Positions 25,085 through 33,669 of a stretch of 62,408 bases of DNA are shown one piece after another (position 1 is the first letter of the stretch; every line of letters starts with the position of its first letter). This DNA is from Thermomicrobiales bacterium (lineage in GTDB: Bacteria; Chloroflexota; Chloroflexia; Thermomicrobiales; UBA6265). Location: contig JAMLHR010000014.1 of the NCBI GenBank assembly GCA_023957015.1, positions 1-62,408 on the forward strand, written 5' to 3'. A program made the translations under genes and the position numbers. The notes below the pieces were generated by a model. It saw nothing but the letters and a program-made list of their open reading frames with translations, did no database searches and was not told the DNA's origin.

Positions 25085-26080
25085 CTACCCCTTCAACACC
25101 CTTTCAATCGCCTCCAACTCGTCGTCGGAAAACGGTGCGAAGTTGAGCGTCGCCAGATTCTGCTGTAGTTGGGCGACGCTGCTGGCACCGATTAGGGCCG
25201 ATGTGATCTCCTCGCGGCGCAGAATCCAGGCGAGTGCCAGTTGCGCTAGCGACATCCCGCGATCCGCCGCGATCTCGTTCAACGCATGCGCCTTGGCCAG
25301 GTACGCCTCATCCACCTGCGTGGATTTCAGCGAACCATCGCGAGCGGCGCGGCTGTCCACCGGAACGCTGCCCGTCAGATAGCGATCGGTGAGCAGACCT
25401 TGCGCCAATGGTACGTATGCGATGCTGCCGACACCATTATTCTTGAGCACATCGAAGAGTCCATCTTCCGGGTGTCGATTCAACATGTTGTAGCTCGGCT
25501 GATGAATGAGCAGGTGGATGTTGTACGGTGCCAGGGCGGCGATCATTTCCTCCGTCCGCGCTGGACTGTAGTTACTCACCCCCACATAGAGTGCCTTGCC
25601 CTGATGGATCGCGTTGGCCAACGCGCCAGCGGTCTCCTCGATCGGCGTGTCTGGATCCTCGCGGTGGTGATAGAAGATATCGACGTATTCCAATCCCATG
25701 CGCTGCAGGGACTGATCGAGAGACGCCGTCAGATACTTGCGACTGCCCCAGTTGCCATACGGACCACTCCACATATCGAAGCCAGCCTTGCTGGAGATGA
25801 TAAGTTCATCGCGATAGGGACGGAAATCCTGGGCGAAGATGCTGCCGAAGTTTTTCTCGGCGCTGCCATACGGAGGACCGTAGTTGTTCGCTAGGTCGAA
25901 GTGGGTGACACCAGCATCGAAGGCGGTGCGCAGGATATCGCGCTGGGTGGCGAGCGGTCGATCATCACCGAAGTTCTGCCAGAGCCCGAGGGAGATCTCG
26001 GGCAACATGAGTCCGCTGGCGCCAGTGCGACGATAGCGCATGCGGTCTTCATACCGAGCCTCATTGGCGATGTAGGTCAT
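25085..26080 (-). CDS. Aldo/keto reductase, glyceraldehyde-3-phosphate reductase (YghZ) type
   Basis: A 331-residue aldo/keto reductase. The N-terminus MRYRRTGASGLMLPEISLGLWQNFGDD, FDLANNYGPPYGSAE, SSKAGFDMWSGPYGNWGSRKYL and YVDIFYHHREDPDTP are characteristic of the YghZ/L-glyceraldehyde 3-phosphate reductase group. The tetrad Asp, Tyr (NNYG), Lys (SSKAG) and His (YHHR) is intact. It uses NADPH to reduce aldehydes. MTYIANEARYEDRMRYRR is a short N-terminal extension seen in this group. It is probably monocistronic; the MITE right end lies beyond its 3' end. Confidence 0.92.
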   Translation of the reverse strand: MTYIANEARYEDRMRYRRTGASGLMLPEISLGLWQNFGDDRPLATQRDILRTAFDAGVTHFDLANNYGPPYGSAEKNFGSIFAQDFRPYRDELIISSKAGFDMWSGPYGNWGSRKYLTASLDQSLQRMGLEYVDIFYHHREDPDTPIEETAGALANAIHQGKALYVGVSNYSPARTEEMIAALAPYNIHLLIHQPSYNMLNRHPEDGLFDVLKNNGVGSIAYVPLAQGLLTDRYLTGSVPVDSRAARDGSLKSTQVDEAYLAKAHALNEIAADRGMSLAQLALAWILRREEITSALIGASSVAQLQQNLATLNFAPFSDDELEAIERVLKG

Positions 26081-26233
26081 GTCGTTTCCTTTCGTGCTGG
26101 AGACATTCTCGTTTCCCGTTTGTTATCGCATGAAAGCGGATAGTGTTGAAGAGGACCGTTGACGGTATCTGGTCACCGTTGCTACACTGTTGCCAAATAA
26201 GAACAAATGTTCTATTATGCAGACGGAGGCGCG

Positions 26234-26452
26234 ATGAAGAGGAAGGCAGAATCCACAACCGAACTGCAGGAGTATCACCGCTGGACGTGCGATCGTCACG
26301 ATCCACCGGTTCTGCTCGGGATGGTGGATGACACCGGCCACCTGCATATCAAGGTCCGCAATCGGGACTGGTTCGTCACGGATTTCACTCGCGTGACAGC
26401 CACCTGCCCGAAGTGCGGAGCAGTCCACACACGGGAGTTCATCGCCCACTGA
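26234..26452 (+). CDS. Small putative zinc-binding protein
   Basis: ATG 26234 is preceded by GGAGG at about 5 bases; an earlier in-frame ATG at 26207 lacks a ribosome site. The 72-residue product has an N-terminal C-x-x-H (WTCDRHDPP) and a C-terminal CPKCGAVHTREF, giving a possible four-ligand zinc ribbon. The middle is beta-rich (GHLHIKVRNRDWFV). No family recognised. It lies 46 bases upstream of the sigma-like gene on the same strand, so the two may be co-transcribed. Confidence 0.6.
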   Translation: MKRKAESTTELQEYHRWTCDRHDPPVLLGMVDDTGHLHIKVRNRDWFVTDFTRVTATCPKCGAVHTREFIAH

Positions 26453-26498
26453 ACACGTTCGGAGCTCCAGAGAGCCTTGCGAGAAGGAGCTCATCACC

Positions 26499-27122
26499 AT
26501 GGCACTTGTCCCTCGACCATCCCTCAGAGATCGTTTGCGCGAACGCTACGCGATACCACGCGAACCTGTCCCTTTCGATCTGCCACCCGTTGGTCGCATT
26601 CCGGCGGCCAAACTTGCGGATATCGAGCTGCTGGCGCGCCGCGCCAGAGCAGGGGATCGCGTTAGTCGCGATACGCTCTACCTCTCACTGCAACCTCGTC
26701 TTCGTCGCATTGGCCATGTCCTCCAGCCTTGGCCGAATACCCCGAGGATCATCGGTATCTGGGATGACGATGATGTTGCCCAGGAAACCTACCTCATTGT
26801 CGTGGATCTGCTGGATGCCTGGGACGCGGAACTTACGTTCATTCCCTACCTGTTGGGCAGGTTTGTCTGGCGATTGCGTGATCGGATTCTTCGCGGTATC
26901 GGCAAGCCAAATGTGCCACCTGGTATGTCATCGGTGTACGATCCCGATGCGCTTGAAATGCTGTTCAGCGATGAGCAGCCGGAGTCCGCGGTGATCGCAC
27001 GGGAGACGCTGGAGCGGCTCGTGACCCGCCTGGCGAACATCCTGGAACTGCAGGGGGAACATCTCGGACATCTGAGTATCATCGGTGACCATGGCAGTTC
27101 GTTGCGTAATCGGGCGGCCTGA
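26499..27122 (+). CDS. Sigma-70 region-2-like protein without region 4
   Basis: AAGGAG lies 9 bases before ATG 26499. The 207-residue protein has an ECF-like region 2: ARAGDRVSRDTLYLSLQPRLRRIGHVL (about 49-75), DDDVAQETYLIVVDLLDAWD (the -10 recognition part) and FIPYLLGRFVWRLRDRILRG. The C-terminal ~50 residues (ETLERLVTRLANILELQGEHLG...) begin like region 4 but stop without the expected helix-turn-helix. It may be a truncated sigma factor or an RNA-polymerase-binding regulator. The zinc-ribbon-like gene upstream could be a partner. Confidence 0.7.
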   Translation: MALVPRPSLRDRLRERYAIPREPVPFDLPPVGRIPAAKLADIELLARRARAGDRVSRDTLYLSLQPRLRRIGHVLQPWPNTPRIIGIWDDDDVAQETYLIVVDLLDAWDAELTFIPYLLGRFVWRLRDRILRGIGKPNVPPGMSSVYDPDALEMLFSDEQPESAVIARETLERLVTRLANILELQGEHLGHLSIIGDHGSSLRNRAA

Positions 27123-27187
27123 GATCTGAGTTCGACAACCTCGCTGTTTTTTCGCACAATGCTGGTATGTGTGTGGAGGGAGCAAGT

Positions 27188-28363
27188 GTGAGCGATAAAC
27201 TGCCAAACGAGTTCGCGGACTGGAGTGATACAAGCATCGAGACCCGATGTATTCGGGCCGGACAGGATCCCGATCCTCGTACCGGCTCGATGATTGTCCC
27301 TATATTCCAGACGAGTACATTCAAGTGGCCTGAGGTGGGTACCAGCACCGGTTACGAGTATTCGCGGACAGCGAATCCGACCAGAGCGGCATTGCAGGCG
27401 TCGATCGCCTCGTTGGAGGGAGCCGAATGGGGACTCGCGTTCGCCTCTGGCACGGCGGCCATGCGCGAGGTCGCGATGCTGCTCAATCCGGGCGAGCATA
27501 TCCTCATGGCTCGTGACGCCTACGGTGGCACCTTCCGATTGCTCGATGTGCATACCCGCCGCCACGGTATCGATGTCAGCATGGTTGACCTCACCGATCT
27601 TGAGCAGGTTGAGGGCGGTATTCGTCCGAACACGAAGCTCATCTGGTTGGAGACACCGACCAATCCGATTATGGCCGTGGCCGATATCGCCGCTATTGCC
27701 GATATCGCACACACCGTTGGGGCGCTACTCTCGGTCGACAACACGTTTGCCACACCCTATTTGCAGCAACCTCTTGCTCTCGGAGCCGATCTCGTCATCC
27801 ATAGTGCCACCAAGTATCTGGCCGGTCACTCGGACGTGGTTATCGGTGCGGTGGTGGGCAATGATCCCGATCTCTTCACCCGCTTGCAGGAGCAGCAGAA
27901 CGATTGTGGCGCGGTGCCGAGTCCGTTCGATAGCTGGCTCACACTCCGCGGTATCAAGACATTGCCCGTGCGGATGGATCGACATGGCGCCAACGCCATT
28001 GCCGTTGCCAACTTCCTGAACGACCATCCGAACGTGGCCGAGGTGTACTATCCTGGTCTGCCGGAAGCGCCCGGACATGAGCTGGCGCAGAAGCAGATGC
28101 GCAACTTCGGTGGCATGGTGTCCTTCAGGATGCCTACGCGCGAGGCCGCGATCCACGTCTGTAACAGCACCCGTATCTTCCAACTGGCGGAGAGTCTGGG
28201 TGGTGTCGAGAGTCTGATCGAGCATCCCGATTCGATGACTCATTTGGCGGTGTCCGGGACCGAGTTCGCCATCGACGGTGGCGTGATCCGCGCCTCGATC
28301 GGTATCGAGAATATCGATGACCTGATTGCCGATCTCGAGCAGGCGCTGGCAGGCGTCCGGTGA
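27188..28363 (+). CDS. Trans-sulfuration PLP enzyme (cystathionine gamma-synthase/lyase type)
   Basis: GTG 27188 is preferred over ATG 27167 because GGAGGG lies at correct spacing only for GTG. The 391-residue protein has the Cys/Met metabolism signature: YEYSRTANPTRAALQ, FASGTAAM, the PLP-lysine in SATKYLAGHSD, and VESLIEHPDSMTH near the end. It handles homoserine- or cysteine-linked C-S chemistry in methionine/cysteine metabolism. Separating synthase (metB) from lyase (mccB/mgl) needs a tree. It overlaps the following DUF1992 gene by 4 bases (GTGA). Confidence 0.92.
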   Translation: MSDKLPNEFADWSDTSIETRCIRAGQDPDPRTGSMIVPIFQTSTFKWPEVGTSTGYEYSRTANPTRAALQASIASLEGAEWGLAFASGTAAMREVAMLLNPGEHILMARDAYGGTFRLLDVHTRRHGIDVSMVDLTDLEQVEGGIRPNTKLIWLETPTNPIMAVADIAAIADIAHTVGALLSVDNTFATPYLQQPLALGADLVIHSATKYLAGHSDVVIGAVVGNDPDLFTRLQEQQNDCGAVPSPFDSWLTLRGIKTLPVRMDRHGANAIAVANFLNDHPNVAEVYYPGLPEAPGHELAQKQMRNFGGMVSFRMPTREAAIHVCNSTRIFQLAESLGGVESLIEHPDSMTHLAVSGTEFAIDGGVIRASIGIENIDDLIADLEQALAGVR

Positions 28364-29004
28364 GTCCAATCCGGAAGTCCGATGACTTCCGCACGACTGA
28401 GATCAACTCCTGGGATGAGTTCATCCAGGAGCAACTCCTGGAGGACATGGCCGAGGTCGATTACACGGATCTCCCGGATCGTGGCAAGCCGATCAAAATC
28501 TGGAGGACGGATGTCGATCCCGATAAGGACCTCGCCTTCAGCCGATTGAAGAACGCAGGCGTCAAGCCTACCTGGATGGAGCTGGATCAGGAGATTGGTC
28601 AGCTCACGGAACAGTTGTGGACGCTGCTGGAGAGGGTGGAGCAGCAGCTGCGTACCGATATCGAGCGCATGAACACTGCATCTACGGATGCGGAGCCACC
28701 GGTAACCTGGCGGGAGCGTTGGCGAGGCTGGTTCCGGCAGGATTACCGTGAGGAGTCCAGTTCATCACCAACCGTGACATCGATCGCCGCCTATCGCGAA
28801 CGCGAGCGTCGTCGGTTTCTCGAGCACGCAGCTTTACTGGACAAAAGGATCGTCGAGTTCCACGATTCCCTTCCGCAGGGAGCCCAGCATCTGCAACGAC
28901 TGCGTTGGCTACCGGCTCGCGCTGAGCGCGTTTTCGATGATCGCATTGACCTGAACGGGCTCTGGAACACCTGCGATGTTCAGCCGGAGACTGGTGACGC
29001 GTGA
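28360..29004 (+). CDS. DUF1992 (DnaJC28-like conserved domain) protein
   Basis: A 214-residue protein starting at GTG 28360 inside the stop of the PLP enzyme gene. The first ~80 residues carry the DUF1992 pattern: INSWDEFIQEQL, YTDLPDRGKPIKI, DPDKDLAFSRLKNAGVKPTWMELDQEI. That domain occurs alone in bacteria and in the human protein DNAJC28; its role is unknown. The rest is helical and charged, with LLERVEQQL and RERERRRFLEHAALLDKRI segments likely to form coiled coils. Tight coupling suggests co-expression with the PLP enzyme. Confidence 0.82.
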   Translation: MSPIRKSDDFRTTEINSWDEFIQEQLLEDMAEVDYTDLPDRGKPIKIWRTDVDPDKDLAFSRLKNAGVKPTWMELDQEIGQLTEQLWTLLERVEQQLRTDIERMNTASTDAEPPVTWRERWRGWFRQDYREESSSSPTVTSIAAYRERERRRFLEHAALLDKRIVEFHDSLPQGAQHLQRLRWLPARAERVFDDRIDLNGLWNTCDVQPETGDA

Positions 29005-29131
29005 GTCCCCAGATGGAAGCGATTACACGGTTCGCGCCTGCCCAAGATTCCTTGTCGTAGTGCTTGCCAGACTGCGTATTTCGCGATACCGTGACCGCGG
29101 TTGATCGGTTTCTGACAAGGGAGTCACAGAC

Positions 29132-30607
29132 ATGGCGTACAGAATTGGCATCGGTGGAATCGCGATCGAGAGCAGCACGTTTTCCCCGTTGCCCTCAACG
29201 ACGAGCAACTTCGATATCCAGCGTGGCGATGAGATCGTCGCCAGCTATCCGTATTTCGAGAACGGCACGTTCGAGGGTCGTGAGGATGTGACCTGGTTCG
29301 GTACGCTAAAGGCGCGCGCGATTCCTGGTGGAGCGGTCACCGCCGAATCCTATGCTGAGATGAAGGGCGAGCTGCTGGAGCGGCTCAAGGCTGTTTTGCC
29401 GCTGGATGGCTTCTTCTTTGATATCCACGGCGCAATGTCGGTCATCGGTATGGATGACGCCGAAGGTGATCTGGTCACCGATATCCGCGCCCTGGTCGGT
29501 CCACAGTGCATCATTTCCACCGGCATGGATCTGCATGGCAACGTTACCGAGCGCGAAGTCGAGAATATCGATATCTTCACGGCCTACCGTGAAGCCCCTC
29601 ATATCGATGCGATGGAGACCAAGGCGCGCGCTGTCCGCAATCTGTTGATGTGTTTGGATGGAGGCATTCGCCCGTATCGAGCATGGCAGCGAGTCCCTGT
29701 CGGTCTCCCCGGCGAGCGCACGAGCACATTTTGGGAACCAGGCAAGACGGTCTACGGCAAGCTGAAGGAGAGCGATGGTGTTCCCGGTGTGCTGGATGCC
29801 AGCCTCTGGGTGGGCTATGTCTGGGCGGATCAGCCGCGTAACAGTTGCACAACGGTTGTGACTGGCACTGATCCCGAAGTGATCAAGGCTGAGGCCACCA
29901 AGATCGCCAAACGATACTGGGATGCGCGCACGCAGTTTGATTTCGGTGTACCGACTGGCGATGCCGATTGGACGATCGCGGAGGCGTTGAAGCAGACCGT
30001 GACACCGGTGGTTATCAGCGATTCCGGCGACAATCCGACGGCCGGTGGTGCGGGCGATATCCCGATCATGACGCAGAAACTGCTTGCGATCCCGGAGTTT
30101 GCCAGTGGTGAGAAGACGGCACTGATCGCCTCGTTGATGAACAGGGCCGCGGTGGAGGCGGCGTTTGCGGCCGGTGTCGGGGCCGAGATCACCGTCACCC
30201 TCGGCGGGGTCAACGATCCGGTCAACGGTTTCCCGATCGAGGTGACTGGCATTGTGCAGTCACTACACCCCAGCGACAACGTCTGGGGCGGCGATATCGC
30301 TATTCTCAAGGTTGGTGGCGTGACGATCATCGTGCCGAGCCGACGTATCCAGTTTGGTATGCCTGATAGCTTTGATCAGTACGGTCTGGATGCGAAGAGT
30401 TTCGATATCATCGTCATCAAGATCGGCTATCTCGATCATGAGTGGGAGGAGCTTGCTCCCGTTCGCCTGTTGGCGCTGACGCCGGGTGCGGTGAATCAGG
30501 ACATCGTCAATCTGCCGTTCCAGCATGTGCAGCGTCCGTTCTTCCCGCTGGATCCGGACATGCCTGAGCCGGATTGGGCACCGGTGGTGTTCGGGCCGAT
30601 CTCGTAG
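29132..30607 (+). CDS. M81 family metallopeptidase (MlrC-like)
   Basis: A 491-residue protein of the MlrC/DUF1485 family. It begins RIGIGGIAIESSTFSPL and has FDIHGAM, the metal-binding TGMDLHGNVTE, FTAYREAPHIDA, SDSGDNPTAGGAGDI and the C-terminal MlrC_C region with LHPSDNVWGGD and DHEWEELAP. The type member opens linearised microcystin, and most homologues act on unknown peptides or amides. AAGGGAG precedes the start. With the D-aminoacylases and amidase nearby, this suggests scavenging of unusual peptides. Confidence 0.93.
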   Translation: MAYRIGIGGIAIESSTFSPLPSTTSNFDIQRGDEIVASYPYFENGTFEGREDVTWFGTLKARAIPGGAVTAESYAEMKGELLERLKAVLPLDGFFFDIHGAMSVIGMDDAEGDLVTDIRALVGPQCIISTGMDLHGNVTEREVENIDIFTAYREAPHIDAMETKARAVRNLLMCLDGGIRPYRAWQRVPVGLPGERTSTFWEPGKTVYGKLKESDGVPGVLDASLWVGYVWADQPRNSCTTVVTGTDPEVIKAEATKIAKRYWDARTQFDFGVPTGDADWTIAEALKQTVTPVVISDSGDNPTAGGAGDIPIMTQKLLAIPEFASGEKTALIASLMNRAAVEAAFAAGVGAEITVTLGGVNDPVNGFPIEVTGIVQSLHPSDNVWGGDIAILKVGGVTIIVPSRRIQFGMPDSFDQYGLDAKSFDIIVIKIGYLDHEWEELAPVRLLALTPGAVNQDIVNLPFQHVQRPFFPLDPDMPEPDWAPVVFGPIS

Positions 30608-30622
30608 CACCAACTAACGTGG

Positions 30623-30643
30623 ACCCGGGGTTGAGCCCCGGGT
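30623..30643. terminator. GC-rich hairpin after the M81 gene
   Basis: ACCCGGGG-ttgag-CCCCGGGT, 16 bases past the stop codon. It has no T-tract on this strand but is well placed to end the M81 transcript. Confidence 0.55.
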
Positions 30644-30657
30644 TCGCCCCGATCAAG

Positions 30658-30695
30658 CAAAAAAGGGTCGGCACTGGTTGTGACCAGGCCGACCC
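30658..30695 (-). terminator. Intrinsic terminator of asd
   Basis: Read on the minus strand, GGGTCGGC (30695-30688) pairs with GCCGACCC (30672-30665), with an inner CTGGT/ACCAG stem, followed by six T's (30664-30659). Confidence 0.92.
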
Positions 30696-30709
30696 CAACA
30701 GTTTGACGC

Positions 30710-31765
30710 CTACGCGTTCAGATACCCCTTCGCCTTCAACAATTCGGCGTTGAGGATACCTGCGCCAGCCGCGCCGCGGATCGTGTTGTGGCCAAGCAGT
30801 ACGTACTTGAGTCCCAGCACCGGACATGGCCGCACGCGACCAACCACCGAGGCCATACCACGCTCGGTATCGCGATCTAACTGCGGCTGTGGACGATTAT
30901 CTTCGTATCGCACCACGACTGGTCGCTTCGGTGCGCTTGGCAGCTCAAGCTCCTGTGGTAGCGCCCGGAACGCCTCGAAGGCCTCAATCACCTCGGCTGG
31001 ACTCGGCTGCGCCCCCAACTCCAGGGAGACGCACTCGGTGTGACCATCGCGTACCGGCACCCGATTGCAGTGAGCGGAGAGGACGAAGTCGGCAGTTTGG
31101 AAGCCACCGTCGTAGCCGCCCAGCATCTTCATCGCCTCGGTCTCCATCTTCTCCTCTTCGCTGCCGATGTAGGGGACCACGTTATCGATCATATCCAGAC
31201 TGGGCACACCCGGGTAACCGGCGCCGGAGACAGCCTGCAACGTTGTTACCATCACCTTGTTGAGACCAAACGCATCCTGCAGCGGCTTCAGCGTTAGCAC
31301 CAGGTGCATGACCGAGCAGTTGGAGTTGGTGGTGATGAACCCCTTCCAGCCGCGATTCTCTTGTTGTGTCTTGATTGCCGCCAGGTGCTCCGGATTCACC
31401 TCCGGAATGATCAGCGGCACATCCGGCTCGATCCGGTGCGTGGCGGTGTTCGAGACGACCGCCAGACCGTTGGCGGCTAATCGTGTCTCGATCTCACCCG
31501 CAACCTCGCTGGGGAGTCCGGAGAAGGCTAGGGCGCTCTGGAGATCGGCGCTGTAGTCTTGCACGACGAGATCGCGTACCGACTCCGGCATATCGTTGCC
31601 GAGTCGCCAGACGGTTGCCTCGCTGAACTTCTTGCCGGCGCTGCGCTCGCTGGCTACCAGCTCCGCCACGCGGAACCAGGGGTGATTCTCCAGCAGCTGA
31701 ATGAATCGCTGACCAACATTGCCCGTTGCCCCCAACACCGCGACTGGAATCCGATTGTCTGACAT
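30710..31765 (-). CDS. asd: Aspartate-semialdehyde dehydrogenase (archaeal/fungal type)
   Basis: A 351-residue enzyme with VAVLGATGNVGQRF at the NADP site, the catalytic cysteine in TTNSNCSVMH, TLQAVSGAGYPG, and the substrate-binding His in SAHCNRVPVRDGH. The layout fits the archaeal/fungal branch of Asd. It reduces aspartyl phosphate to aspartate semialdehyde, the branch point to lysine, threonine, methionine and diaminopimelate. It lies 55 bases downstream of lysC on the same strand and shares its direction, so the two steps are probably in one operon under the lysC leader. Confidence 0.95.
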   Translation of the reverse strand: MSDNRIPVAVLGATGNVGQRFIQLLENHPWFRVAELVASERSAGKKFSEATVWRLGNDMPESVRDLVVQDYSADLQSALAFSGLPSEVAGEIETRLAANGLAVVSNTATHRIEPDVPLIIPEVNPEHLAAIKTQQENRGWKGFITTNSNCSVMHLVLTLKPLQDAFGLNKVMVTTLQAVSGAGYPGVPSLDMIDNVVPYIGSEEEKMETEAMKMLGGYDGGFQTADFVLSAHCNRVPVRDGHTECVSLELGAQPSPAEVIEAFEAFRALPQELELPSAPKRPVVVRYEDNRPQPQLDRDTERGMASVVGRVRPCPVLGLKYVLLGHNTIRGAAGAGILNAELLKAKGYLNA

Positions 31766-31820
31766 GGTTGTCCCTCCCGCTGTTTTCCGTACGCCCGCAC
31801 TTTACGTGCGGGTTGCCAAG

Positions 31821-33260
31821 TTACCCCACTCGATACGATTCGCCAATGACATCCCGACGTTTGCCGTTGCCACGGCGACTGGTGCGGGCGCTGCCGATGA
31901 GGCCATCATGCACCACCTGTACGGCGCGATCGGCCGCGTCATCCGGCACCACCACCACCACGGCCGCATTGCTGCTCTGCTGACTGGAGTTCAGTACCGG
32001 TACGTTCGCGCGACTGAGCACCGCCAGCAATTGTGCCAACGCCCCCGGTGTATTGGCAGCACCTTCGCCAACCGCCGCTACGACAGCGACATCGTCGACG
32101 CAGGTGACGTCAGCCTCCAGATCGCCCAACGCCTCCGTCAGCTTGCTTACGAACACCTCGCAGCCGGAGGTCAAGGTATCGAGAATGAAGGTCATCGCTC
32201 GTCGCGAACTGGATTGCTGCACGGAGATGATCTCGACCCGGTTCTCATGCAGTACGTGGAAGACAGCGGCAGATGCACCCGCCAGATCCTCCAACTCGGG
32301 TACATCCAGTGTTAGCATCGTCAGACCCTTCAGCGCGGTCGTTGCCTTGATCCGCTGGCTCTGCCCACCGGGTCGGACGACGGTGCCCGCATTGGTTGGT
32401 TGGAAGGTGCTGAGAACACGGACCGGTATACCCGCCTTCACCGCCGGTCGGATCGTGCGCGGGTGTAGTACCTTGGCGCCAAAGTGGGCCAGTTCCTGGG
32501 CTTCATCGTAGGTCACTTCCGGGATAACCCGGGCAGTGCTGACTTTGCGCGGATCGGCGCTGAGCATACCGGGCACATCCGTCCAGATCTGGACCTCGTC
32601 GGCATCAAGCGCGGCCCCGAGGAGGGTGGCGCTGTAGTCTGAGCCACCGCGCCCAAGCGTGGTCGTGCTGCCATCCGGCGCGAAGCCGATAAATCCGGTG
32701 CAGACAACGATATTGCCGGCATCGAGTTCGGGTGCGATCAGTTCAGCGGCGCGTTCGCGGGTGAGATCACGTTGTGGTCGGGCGGAACCATGGCGCTCAT
32801 CGGTGGCCAACACCTGATCCGTGAACACTGGCACGGCCCCGTGACCCATATCGCGGATTGTGGCGGCCATCATTGTCGCCATGATCTTCTCGCCGTGTGA
32901 GACGAGGCGATCCGAGAGCACGCTGGTGAGCTCGTGGGTGTTGGCGATATCGGTGAGCGTATCGTTCAGTGAGGCATGAAGCTGATCGACGGCGGCGCGG
33001 GTCTGCGTTTGGATATCGGCAACGCCGATACCGTTCAGGACATTCTCGTGCTTGGCGTGGATGGTCTCGACGGCCCGATCTCGCACATCGAACTTGCCTA
33101 CAGCCGAGGCGTTGCCGGCCTCCAGAAGGAGATTGGTGACACCGCCGCAGGCGGAGACAACCATCACATTGATACCTGGTTTGCCGAGCGTAATGCGAGC
33201 GCTTTCGCGGACACGCCGCGCATCGCCAACCGATGTTCCACCGTATTTCATCACCAGCAT
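31821..33260 (-). CDS. lysC: Aspartate kinase (monofunctional, ACT domains)
   Basis: A 479-residue protein. It starts MLVMKYGGTSVGDA (catalytic KYGGTS at 5-10) and has the kinase loop motifs LGRGGSDYSA and IWTDVPGM, then a C-terminal region with two ACT domains (GLTMLTLDVPELEDL and DVAVVAAVGEG) for amino-acid feedback. No homoserine dehydrogenase domain is fused. It phosphorylates aspartate, the first step of the Lys/Thr/Met/Ile family. GGAG lies 9 bases before ATG 33260. The 5' leader carries an apparent transcription attenuator, described separately. Confidence 0.96.
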   Translation of the reverse strand: MLVMKYGGTSVGDARRVRESARITLGKPGINVMVVSACGGVTNLLLEAGNASAVGKFDVRDRAVETIHAKHENVLNGIGVADIQTQTRAAVDQLHASLNDTLTDIANTHELTSVLSDRLVSHGEKIMATMMAATIRDMGHGAVPVFTDQVLATDERHGSARPQRDLTRERAAELIAPELDAGNIVVCTGFIGFAPDGSTTTLGRGGSDYSATLLGAALDADEVQIWTDVPGMLSADPRKVSTARVIPEVTYDEAQELAHFGAKVLHPRTIRPAVKAGIPVRVLSTFQPTNAGTVVRPGGQSQRIKATTALKGLTMLTLDVPELEDLAGASAAVFHVLHENRVEIISVQQSSSRRAMTFILDTLTSGCEVFVSKLTEALGDLEADVTCVDDVAVVAAVGEGAANTPGALAQLLAVLSRANVPVLNSSQQSSNAAVVVVVPDDAADRAVQVVHDGLIGSARTSRRGNGKRRDVIGESYRVG

Positions 33261-33368
33261 GCGCTTGCTCCGATTCCCGTAGCCTCAGCCAGCCGTAGGG
33301 AGGCGAGGTGCGATCGCGTTGTTTGCGGGCCGGGTAGCGTCATTGCTGACCGGTGGAATGGCGGGCAC

Positions 33369-33396
33369 AAAAAAAACGAGAGCCTCTTTGCTCTCG
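33369..33396 (-). terminator. Attenuator terminator in the lysC leader
   Basis: On the minus strand CGAGAGC-AAAGAG-GCTCTCG (33396-33377) is followed by eight T's (33376-33369). It lies between the leader peptide stop (33429) and the lysC start (33260), so it can end transcription before lysC. A competing fold, GCCTGCCG (33453-33446) with CGGCAGGC (33403-33396), takes up the first base of the terminator stem. Confidence 0.9.
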
Positions 33397-33428
33397 CCTG
33401 CCGCCCCGTGGATGTTACTGACTGCTCG

Positions 33429-33539
33429 TCAGCGAACCTCCAGATCGGCAGGCCAGCGAATAATAGTCTCAATAATGGTAGTCATTGAGGTCATCGTTCG
33501 CGTGTTCATGCCGGTGGTGGTCGCATCAAGGCTTATCAT
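33429..33539 (-). CDS. Thr/Ile/Met-rich leader peptide of lysC, 36 aa
   Basis: ATG 33539 to TGA 33429 encodes 36 residues of which 9 are Thr, 5 Ile and 4 Met, including Thr-Thr-Thr at 7-9, Thr-Thr-Ile-Ile at 20-23 and Thr-x-Ile-Ile at 25-27. These are end products of the aspartate pathway, as in the enterobacterial thr leader. The stop lies 32 bases before the attenuator stem. There is no ribosome site. An in-frame GTG (33542-33540) directly before the ATG falls where transcription should start, so translation may be leaderless. This small gene is supported by composition and position rather than by family. Confidence 0.75.
   Translation of the reverse strand: MISLDATTTGMNTRTMTSMTTIIETIIRWPADLEVR
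33446..33453 (-). promoter_or_regulatory. Candidate antiterminator arm
   Basis: GCCTGCCG, within codons 29-32 of the leader peptide, is exactly complementary to CGGCAGGC at 33403-33396, which abuts and shares one base with the terminator stem. A ribosome stalled at the upstream Thr codons would leave this arm free to pair. Confidence 0.55.
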
Positions 33540-33548
33540 CACGTTGTC

Positions 33549-33578
33549 ACTATAGGACGTACGCACATAAGATTGCAA
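33549..33578 (-). promoter_or_regulatory. Promoter of the lysC leader
   Basis: On the minus strand TTGCAA (33578-33573), an 18-base spacer and TATAGT (33554-33549). Transcription should start near 33542, at or just before the first codon of the leader peptide. Confidence 0.6.
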
Positions 33579-33610
33579 GGCTTTTCACAATCCTGGGTAA
33601 TCGTTAGCAC

Positions 33611-33655
33611 GCAACGAGAGATACGCCACCGTCCGGTCGACTCATCTCTCGTTGC
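33611..33655 (-). terminator. Long hairpin after the cytochrome c gene
   Basis: Perfect 12-bp arms GCAACGAGAGAT (33611-33622) and ATCTCTCGTTGC (33644-33655), 15 bases beyond the cytochrome stop. There is no T-tract, so it may be a weak terminator or an RNA-stabilising structure. Confidence 0.55.
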
Positions 33656-33669
33656 TCTCTGGTAGCTAA

